A stretch of DNA of 64,000 bases from Porphyromonas vaginalis. GTDB taxonomy: Bacteria > Bacteroidota > Bacteroidia > Bacteroidales > Porphyromonadaceae. The notes beneath the pieces are model-generated. The model had not been told where the DNA came from. It worked only from the letters and a program-made list of their open reading frames with translations, and searched no databases. Below are positions 55,501 through 63,700 of the stretch, piece after piece. Every line of letters begins with the position of its first letter. Position 1 is the first letter of the stretch. Where the stretch lies: NCBI RefSeq assembly GCF_958301595.1, contig NZ_CATQJU010000001.1:372001-436000 (forward strand), read 5' to 3'. A program made the position numbers and the translations under genes.

Positions 55501-56360
55501 CCTTCCTCACAGCACTCATGCAGTACGGCAAGATCCTCGAGAGCGAGCGCACGCAGGTGCAGGCCTCACTCTTTGGCGATAGCGACCCCAGTGTCAAGCT
55601 TCCCAAGCCAATGCCCCCCAAGGATGTGGAGCCATGGAGCCATCTAGAGCGACTCACCAAGGAGCAGACCTATATAGGTATGTACCTGAGCGCCCACCCG
55701 CTAGACCCTTACGCCTTCATCATCGAGAACATCTGCAACTGCCCCGCCTCCGATCTAGAGCACTTTGCCGAGCTAGGGCTCACGCAGCTCACCAGCGCCG
55801 GGCTAGTCACCAAGGTGCGTCAAGGCATTAGCAAGAAAAACCAACCTTACGCCATTATCCAGATCGAAGACACCTCTGGCACGGGCGAGATACCGCTCTT
55901 TGGGCAGGATTACGTAAATTTCGGTAACTTTGCACAGGAAGGACTAGCCATCTTAGCGAAGATGAGCGTCACGCCAAGCCGATACGATCCAAATCGCCTC
56001 TACCGCACTGTGCAGAGCATGCAGCTCCTCTCAGACATCACTGAGGATGCCTTCAGGAGCATCCAGCTGACGATCAATCTGAGTCAGGGCGCCGATGCCA
56101 CCCCAACGGTTGCATACGAAGAGGGTGCCGACGGCGAAGAGGAGATACTCGACCGCCCCAACACCCTCGAGGGTGCTATCGAGCTGGGCAACGCAATCAA
56201 GGATCACCCTGGTAAGACGGAGCTAGAGATAACCTTCTGCTCCTCTATGGTACCCTACACGACCACCATGTATGCACCCAGCATAGAGCCCGGCAAGTGG
56301 CTCCTAGAGATCGTCAAGAAGTACCAGATCCAGTGTACCGTACAGACGGCTAAGGGATAG
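52539..56360 (+). CDS. dnaE: DNA polymerase III subunit alpha
   Basis: 1273 residues from ATG 52539. PHP domain (VPLHVHSHYSILDGMAP; metal His retained), palm with VGPGRGSAAGSAVAYCL and catalytic PDIDIDFDD, thumb/fingers (ALYRPGPMDNIPTFIERKHG, YQEQVMILSRVLGDF), HhH segment and an OB domain (VTKVRQGISKKNQPYAIIQ). This is the replicative polymerase of DnaE1 type. A charged insert (QIKSLRKQIKELEADASN) in the PHP domain is common in this phylum. trxA follows at 56415. Confidence 0.97.
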   Translation: MNHTPDTPHSPSAGTRMYVPLHVHSHYSILDGMAPVEKLVDKAVACGMPGIALTDHGAMYGIKNFTNYANDKINGDKLAQIKSLRKQIKELEADASNADEIARIEGEIKTIEQSLFKAIIGCEVYVARRSLELKDKDAKDPDNPTRSIDRSGYHLILLAKNLQGYRNLIKMVSIAWEHGEYYKPRIDKKLLAEHHEGVIASSACLGGEIAQHILHGRLDEARQTALWYKETFGEDYYLEIMLHPNSDSPSGQETYRKQLQVAQEVIKMGQELGIKVIATNDTHFLNEEDAEAHDHLICMTTNTPISDPNRMRYTKQEWLKSPEEMTAIFADYPDVLENTLEVCNKVEYYSIDHAPLMPHFELPEGFASEDDYLRHLTYEGAKKRYGDPVPPEVQERIDMELGVIQNMGFPGYFLVVQDFIAAARQLGVRVGPGRGSAAGSAVAYCLSITQIEPIKYGLLFERFLNPDRISMPDIDIDFDDKNRWRVLEWVTNKYGRDHVSNIITLTTMATKGAIKGVARVEELPLDQANRLCKLIPDRAPEGVKHLNLEWMVQNNQEFREASVSQNEQLANTIRYARQLEGTASTTGVHACGVIISGPPVSDVVPLSTAIDPDTNERKLVAQYEGKVIEPTGLIKMDFLGLQTLSIINDALENIKMSYGIDLDIDTIPVDDPKTFDLYSRGDTVGTFQFESPGMRKYLQQLEPTEFKDLVAMNALYRPGPMDNIPTFIERKHGRQEITYDLPEMEPYLKDTYGITVYQEQVMILSRVLGDFTRGDSDSLRKAMGKKKEKEMAKYRIKFVENGVAKGHPRDTLERIYDGWQKFASYAFNKSHSVCYAWVAYQTAYLKAHYPAQFMAALLTCNQNKSDKLTKYLEEVQHMGLEVKGPDVNESFSAFSANKEGVIRFGLGGISHVGLSVAEAIIQEREEHGPYQDVYDFFQRTDLSNCSRRALEALILSGAFDNFGIEREVYFAPIAKSNASSLSYGKDETFLTALMQYGKILESERTQVQASLFGDSDPSVKLPKPMPPKDVEPWSHLERLTKEQTYIGMYLSAHPLDPYAFIIENICNCPASDLEHFAELGLTQLTSAGLVTKVRQGISKKNQPYAIIQIEDTSGTGEIPLFGQDYVNFGNFAQEGLAILAKMSVTPSRYDPNRLYRTVQSMQLLSDITEDAFRSIQLTINLSQGADATPTVAYEEGADGEEEILDRPNTLEGAIELGNAIKDHPGKTELEITFCSSMVPYTTTMYAPSIEPGKWLLEIVKKYQIQCTVQTAKG

Positions 56361-56414
56361 TCCCCACCTATTATATAGAAGACATTTCATACTAACTCTA
56401 AATACACAAGAACT

Positions 56415-56732
56415 ATGGCAATGGAAATAACAGATGCAAATATAGCCGGTCTAATGGCTGAGGGCAAACCGATGATCCTAGACTTCTGGGCTACCTGGTG
56501 TGGTCCCTGTCAGATGATCGGCCCGATGATTGAAGAGCTCGCTGAGGAGTTCGACGGCAAGATCATCATCGGCAAGGTCAACGTCGACGAAAACAGCGAC
56601 CTGCCCAGTCAGTACGGCATCCGCAACATCCCAACGATCCTCTTCTTCAAGGGCGGTGAGATGGTGAGCAAGCTCGTCGGCGCACAGAGCAAAGCTAAGC
56701 TACAGGAGGAGGCACAGAAGCTCCTCGACTAG
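56415..56732 (+). CDS. trxA: Thioredoxin
   Basis: 105 residues, full length. Active site FWATWCGPCQMIGP with the classical CGPC pair, cis-Pro in RNIPTILFF. General cytoplasmic disulfide reductant. It follows dnaE by 54 bases and could be read through from it; no separate promoter box was identified. Confidence 0.97.
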   Translation: MAMEITDANIAGLMAEGKPMILDFWATWCGPCQMIGPMIEELAEEFDGKIIIGKVNVDENSDLPSQYGIRNIPTILFFKGGEMVSKLVGAQSKAKLQEEAQKLLD

Positions 56733-56796
56733 TCACCGCGATAGTCGTCGGCGGACAGCGCCCGTCGTCACGGCGTAACGACCCGACGTGTAACGA

Positions 56797-56925
56797 TTTA
56801 TAGGGACGCACGAGACGTATAGCGATCTGTAGGGACGCACGGCTCGTGCGTCCGTTGTATCAAAGCGATACGAGTAACCCGTTGTATGGACGCACGGATG
56901 TATCTAGTCGGATGTGCGTCCCTAC
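56797..56925. repeat. Cluster of GGACGCAC hairpin elements
   Basis: A half-unit at 56802, a perfect unit at 56833-56853 (core GGCTC) and a longer pairing at 56888-56921. The cluster follows trxA. Confidence 0.75.
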
Positions 56926-56978
56926 AAGACGACATCTCCCCTCTAATCTCTAACCTCTAACCTCTAACCACTAATCTC

Positions 56979-57247
56979 TATTTACATATCTTTACGGGGA
57001 AGTTCGTCCGATTCCCTCCTTTCTCGAATATCCACGTGGAAAACCTCAAATCTCCACGTGGATATTTTTCTTTTTCCACGTGGAGGCGAATCATTTCTTC
57101 CGAAGTTTCATTTCATTCCTCCGAAGTTTCATTTCATTCCTCCGAGGAATTTTTTATTCTCCACGTGGATATTTCAAAATCTCCACGTGGAAATCACTTT
57201 TCCCCGACAGAGCCTCGTATCGATATGTACCCAACTCTAAATTATTG
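56979..57247 (+). repeat. Element A, copy 4
   Basis: CCACGTGG at 57032, 57054, 57076, 57161 and 57183; TTCC-type units with CCGA at 57100, 57121 and 57142, the last being the 15-bp odd palindrome ATTCCTCCGAGGAAT. Both flanks are conserved. No element B copy is adjacent here; GGACGCAC hairpins lie on both sides instead. Confidence 0.92.
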
Positions 57248-57400
57248 TTGCGTCCCAACCTCCACTCGGAGGGCGTCCATCGTTGTACAGCAAAACGAGT
57301 AACCCGCTGTAGTGACGCACGGCCAGTGTCTAGTCGGAGAGTGTCCGTCTCCACTGCGTCTCTGTCACCCCACGGCACCCGCCCCCACTGTGTCCTGTAG

Positions 57401-57484
57401 GGACGCACGATCTGTGCGTCCGTTGTCGGACGAAAGTTACAGCATCGTGGCCTTGACGGGGACGGACGCACAGATCGTGCGTCC
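57401..57484. repeat. Two GGACGCAC hairpin elements
   Basis: Perfect units at 57401-57421 and 57464-57484. The rest of 57248-57660 shows only partial copies and GCCAAC/CTAACAG simple repeats. Confidence 0.75.
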
Positions 57485-57660
57485 CTACAGTAGTCGTTTC
57501 GGCGAGTCCGTTGTATCAAAGGTTACAGCATCTAGTCATTATACGTCCCTGTCAAAGGTTACGATGCCCAGCTTTTACGATGCAAGCTATTCGTTTGCCT
57601 CCTTCCGATGGCTCTAGCTAACAGCCAAAGGTCAACAGCTAACAGCTAATTTCTAACCTC

Positions 57661-57691
57661 TTGCTCAACTCAAAATAAAGGTATAACTTCG
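57661..57691 (+). promoter_or_regulatory. Promoter TTG-N20-TAACTTCG of the giant LRR gene
   Basis: TTG at 57661, 20 bases, TAACTTCG at 57684. The segment is nearly identical to the promoter at 25664 (minus). Leader ~90 bases, including a CACTAATCACTAACTA repeat next to the ATG. Confidence 0.75.
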
Positions 57692-57784
57692 CAGAAAATA
57701 TAACTCACACGGCAGAGCCCTCTCCGCTCCCCATCACGCTAGCACTAATCACTAACTACTAATCACTAACTACTTAACCACGCT

Positions 57785-60700
57785 ATGAGCAAGCAACTAC
57801 GTATCTGGCTCTTCGTCCTCCTCGGCTCGCTCCTCATCTCCACCTCCCTCCTCGCCGAAGGCGTCATCACCATGACCACCTCCAGACCTATCGGAGAGCC
57901 AATCGGATTGGCCATCCAAGCCAATGGTGGCGTCACCATCAAGGGAGCTCAAGAGTTTAGGCAAATGAGTAGGTACGGTTACAAGTACTACAAATTCAAA
58001 AGCCAAACCATCATCATTCAAGGCGATGTGACAGAGCTGAAATGCGATAATAATAAACTGACCAGCTTGGACGTATCGGGCTGTACTTCTTTGACAAAGC
58101 TTGAGTGCTACAACAATCAACTGACCAGTTTAGACTTGTCGAAAAACACAGCCTTGATAATGCTTAATTGTTCTACTAATCAACTTACTAGCTTGGATGT
58201 GTCGGATTGTACCGCCTTGACATCTCTTGACTGCGGGAGCAATCAGCTGACCAGCTTGGATGTGTCGGATTGTACCGCCTTGACATCTCTTGACTGCGGG
58301 AGCAATCAGCTGACCAGCTTGGACGTGTCGCAAAACAGGGTTTTGAAAACCCTTTTATGTGCAGGTAAAAGTGGGAAAACAGGTATCTTGAGTCACTTAA
58401 ATGTTTCTGGATGTATCGCCTTGACAACGCTTGACTGCTCCAGCAATCAACTGACCAGCTTGGACGTCTCAGACTGTACTGCCTTAACAAAACTTGAGTG
58501 CTACAACAACCCATTAACTAGCATTAATCTTTCGGGATGCCAGTCGCTGAAGGAATTCTCGTGGACTAGAGGCAAACTGACCAGCTTAGATGTATCGGGC
58601 TGTACCGCCTTGACAAGGCTTTACTGCGGGGGTAATCAACTGACCAGCTTGAATGTCTCGGACTGTCCAGCCTTGACAGAGCTGAATTGCATAGAGAATC
58701 AACTGACCAGTTTAGACGCATCAAGCTGTACCGCCTTGACTGAGCTTTCCTGCTCCAGCAACCCACTGACTAGTATCAACCTATCGAGTTGCCAGTCACT
58801 AAAGGAATTCTCGTGGACTAGAGACAAACTGACCAGTTTGAACGTCTCGGGCTGCACCGCATTGACAACGCTTTACTGCTACAACAATCAACTGACCAGC
58901 TTGGACGTATCGGGCTGTACCGCCTTGACAGAGCTTGAGTGCGGGGGAAATCAACTGACCAGCCTGAACGTCACTGGCTGTACTGCTTTGACTGATCTTC
59001 GCTGCTACAAAAATCAACTGAGCAGCTTACCTCTATCAGCTTGCATTAGCTTGACGAATCTTGGTTGTTACGACAATCAACTAACCAGCTTAGACGTATC
59101 AGATTGCAGGAGTCTGAAATCGCTGAGCTGTGCAAGAAACAAAATTAAGAGTGCTGAGATGTCTCAGCTTATCAACAGCCTGCCCAATCGAAGAGGGTAT
59201 GAATATGGATCCCTCTATGTAGTTGACAAGAGTGCTCCCACAGAAGAGAACTTCTGCTATCAATATGATATGAATGTGGCTAGGTATAAAAACTGGTCAT
59301 CATCATACCCTGGAGAACCCAATCGAACCTGCTCTGTAACGAAGACGCTCGAGGGAAAAGGAACTCTATCTATTACGGGAGCTACAGACTTAGGCGTAGT
59401 AGCCTATGGAACAGAGCTGACAGTCGTAGCGACACCTGATAAAAACTATGAATTGGTCGCGCTCACTGCCAATGGAGTAGATATAACGGCAACAAAGAAG
59501 TTTGTAGTCAAGGATGATGTCATCGTCAAGGCCGTTTTCAAGGGAAATGACTTTAAAGTTAGCTTAGAGCAAGATGGTGAAGGCGATCTCTCAGTCACTG
59601 GAGTTGACAATCTCGACGAAGTTCCCTATGGTACGGAGCTGACGATCATTGCAAATCCTAAAAAGGGGTACGAGCTAACATCTCTTATAGCTAATGGTAT
59701 AAATATCACAGAGACGAAAAAGGTGACCGTAAGAGGGAACCTCACCATTAAGGCTACCTTTACCCAAAAGACAAGAAACTTTGTCGTTTCGCTGACGAAG
59801 GAGGGCGAAGGTACGATTACCGCTACAGGTGCAGATGATCTCAGTGCTGTGGCTTACGGCACGGAGCTGACGATCAATGCTACGCCAGCTGAGGGGTATG
59901 AGCTTACTGCGCTTACTGCCAATGGAACGGATATCCTCGCTTCCAAAAAGGTGACTATCCAAGGAGCTACCGAGGTAAAAGCGACCTTTACCCAAAAGAT
60001 ACGAAACTTTGTCGTTACGCTGACGAAGGAGGGTGAAGGTACGACTACCGCTACAGGTGCAGAGGATCTGAAGGCTGTGCCCTACGGTACGGAGCTGACA
60101 ATTAACGCCACGCCCGCAGAGGGGTATGAGCTTACTGCGCTTACTGCCAATGGCACGGATATCCTAGCTTCCCAAAAGGTGACTATCAAAGAGGCGGTCG
60201 AGGTTAAGGCGACCTTTAGCATTAAGCACTTCGCTGTCACGCTAACGCAAGAGGGCGAGGGTAAGGTTAATGCGACTGGTGCGAAGGATCTCACGGCTGT
60301 GCCTTATGGTACTGAACTAATAATTGAAGCTACACCAGCAGAGGGGTATGAGCTAACTGCTCTTACTGCCAATGGAACGGATATCCTAGCTTCTAAAAAG
60401 GTGCCTGTCAAGGAGGCTGTCGAGGTTAAGGCGACCTTCGCGAAGAAGACGTTTGCCGTCACACTAGAGAAGGTTGGCGAGGGAGAGTTCTCTACCACAG
60501 GCACAGACAATCTCAAGAAAGTTCCTTATGGCACGGAGTTGACAATTATTGCGACTCCTGCAGAGGGCTATGAGTTGACATCCATTGTGGCTGATGGTGT
60601 AAACATTACTGCTACGAAGAAGATCGTTGTCAAGGACAACCTAACTGTCAAGGCAACTTTCACGAAGAAGAGCTTCGCCGTCTCTCTAACTAAGGAGGGC

Positions 60701-63700
60701 GAGGGTACGATCACTGCGACAGGTGCTAGCAACCTCAACTCAGTCGCTTACGGCACAGAGTTGACGATCGTCGCTACGCCAGCCAAGGGCTACGAGCTGA
60801 CTGCGCTTACTGCCAATGGCACGGATATCCTCGCAACGAAGAAGATCGTTGTCGAGGGCAACCTAACCGTCAAGGCGACCTTTGCGAAGAAGAGCTTCGC
60901 AGTCTCTCTAACTAAGGAGGGTGAGGGTACGATTACCGCTACGGGTGCTAGCAACCTCAACTCTGTCGCTTACGGCACGGAGTTGACGATCAACGCTACA
61001 CCAGCTGAGGGCTATGAACTCGTATCCATTACGGCTAATGGTACTGATATCACAGCGACGAAGAAGATCGTTGTTAAGGACAACCTGACTGTCAAGGCAA
61101 CCTTTGCGAAGAAGAGCTTTGCAGTCTCTCTAACTAAGGAGGGTGAGGGTACGATCACTGCGACGGGTGCTAGCAACCTCAACTCTGTCGCTTACGGCAC
61201 GGAGTTGACGATTGTCGCTACGCCAGCCGAGGGTTACGAACTAACAGCTCTCACGGCCAACGGAACGGATATCCTCGCTACGAAGAAGATCGTTGTCAAG
61301 GACAGCCTAACTGTCACGGCAACCTTCACGAAGAAGAGCTTCGCCGTCTCTCTAACTAAGGAGGGTGAAGGTACAATCACCGCAACGGGTGCAGATGGTC
61401 TCAATGCTGTGGCTTACGGCACAGAGTTGACCATCAACGCTACACCTGCTATGGGTTACGAACTTCAATCTCTCGTTGCTGGAGGTGTAGACATCACAGC
61501 TACAAAGAAGATCGTTGTTAAGGACAACCTGACCGTCAAGGCAACCTTCACGAAGAAGAGCTTTGCTGTCACCTTCGCTAAGGAGGGTGATGGTACCGTC
61601 ACCGCTGCAGGTGCTACGAGTTTGGATGCTGTGGCTTACGGCACGGAGTTGACGATTGTCGCTACGCCTGCAGAGGGGTATGAACTAACTGCGCTTACTG
61701 CCAATGGCACGGATATCCTCGCTACGAAGAAGGTCGTTGTCGAGGGCAACCTGACCGTCAAGGCAACCTTCACGAAGAAGAGCTTCGCCGTCTCTCTAAC
61801 TAAGGAGGGTGAGGGTATGATCTCCGCTACGGGTGCTAGCAACCTCAACTCAGTCGCTTACGGCACGGAGCTGACGATCGTTGCGACTCCAGCCGAGGGT
61901 TACGAGCTGACTGCGCTTACTGCCAATGGCACGGACATCCTCGCAACGAAGAAGATCGTTGTCAAGGATAACCTAACCGTCAAAGCAACCTTCACGAAGA
62001 AGAGCTTTGCCGTCTCTCTAACTAAGGAGGGCGAGGGTACGATCACTGCGACAGGTGCCACCAGTTTGAATGCTGTGGCTTACGGCACGGAGTTGACGAT
62101 TGTCGCTACGCCAGCCAAGGGCTACGAGCTAACGGCACTCACTGCCAATGGCACGGACATCCTCGCTACGAAGAAGATCGTTGTCAAGGAGAACCTAACC
62201 GTCAAGGCGATCTTCACGAAGAAGAGTTTCGCCGTCTCTCTAACTAAGGAGGGCGAGGGTACAATCACAGCTACGGGTGCTAGCAGTTTGAATGCTGTGG
62301 CTTACGGTACGGAGTTGACCATCAACGCGACACCTGCTATGGGTTACGAACTTCAATCTCTCGTTGCTGGTGGTGTAGACATCACAGCTACAAAGAAGAT
62401 CGTTGTCAAGGGCAACCTGACCGTCAAGGCAACCTTCTCTAAGAAGAGCTTCGCCGTCTCTCTAACTAAGGAGGGTGAAGGTACAATCACCGCAACGGGT
62501 GCTAGCAACCTTAACTCAGTCGCTTACGGCACAGAGTTGACGATTGTTGCTACCCCTGCCGAGGGTTACGAACTCGTATCCATTACGGCTGGTGGTACGG
62601 ATATCACAGCTTCCAAGAAGGTAGTCGTGACTGGCAACCTAACCGTCAAGGCGACCTTTGCTAAGAAGAACTTCGCCGTCTCTCTAACTAAGGAGGGCGA
62701 GGGTAGAATCTCCGCTACGGGTGCTAGCAACCTCAACTCTGTCGCTTACGGCACGGAGTTGACCATCAACGCTACCCCAGCTGAGGGCTACGAGCTCGTA
62801 TCCATCACGGCTAATGGTACTGACATCACAGCTACCAAGAAGGTAGTCGTCACGGATAATATGGCTGTCAAGGCAACCTTCACGAAGAAGAGCTTCGCTG
62901 TCTCTCTAACTAAGGAGGGCGAGGGTACGATCTCCGCAACGGGTGCCACCAGTTTGAATACTGTCGCTTACGGCACAGAGTTGACGATCAATGCTACCCC
63001 TGCCAAGGGTTACGAACTGACGGCTCTCACAGCCAACGGTACGGACATCCTTGCTACGAAGAAGATCGTTGTCACGGATAATATGACCGTCAAGGCGACC
63101 TTTGCTAAGAAGAACTTCGCAGTCTCTCTAACTAAGGAGGGCGAGGGTGCGATATCCGCTACGGGCGCCAGCAGTTTGAATGCTGTGGCTTACGGCACGG
63201 AGTTGACGATTGTCGCTACGCCAGCTAAGGGCTACGAACTGACGGCTCTCACTGCCAACGGCACGGATATCCTCGCTACGAAGAAGATCGTTGTCACGGA
63301 TAACCTCACCGTCAAGGCAACCTTCACGAAGAAGTACTTCGCCGTCTCTCTGACTAAGGAGGGTGAGGGCACGATCTCAGCTACGGGAGCAGATAATCTC
63401 AGTGCTGTGGCTTACGGTACGGAGCTGACGATCAATGCGACACCAGCCAAGGGCTACGAACTTGTATCCATTACGGCTGGTGGTACGGATATCACAGCTA
63501 GCAAGAAGGTAGTTGTGACTGGCAACCTGACCGTCAAGGCGACCTTCGCTAAGAAGAACTTCGCCGTCTCTCTAACTAAGGAGGGTGAGGGTACGATCAC
63601 CGCAACGGGTGCTAGCAACCTTAACTCAGTCGCTTACGGCACAGAGTTGACCATCAATGCGACACCTGCTATGGGTTACGAACTTCAATCTCTCGTTGCT

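Noticed and set aside
58130-59017. Minus-strand ORFs across the LRR region
   Set aside because: Their periodic Trp/Ser-rich peptides mirror the 63-bp LRR repeat on the coding strand.
59675-61848. Minus-strand ORFs of ~70 and 106 codons in the giant LRR gene
   Set aside because: They recur with the 222-bp repeat and read antisense to a long conserved frame.
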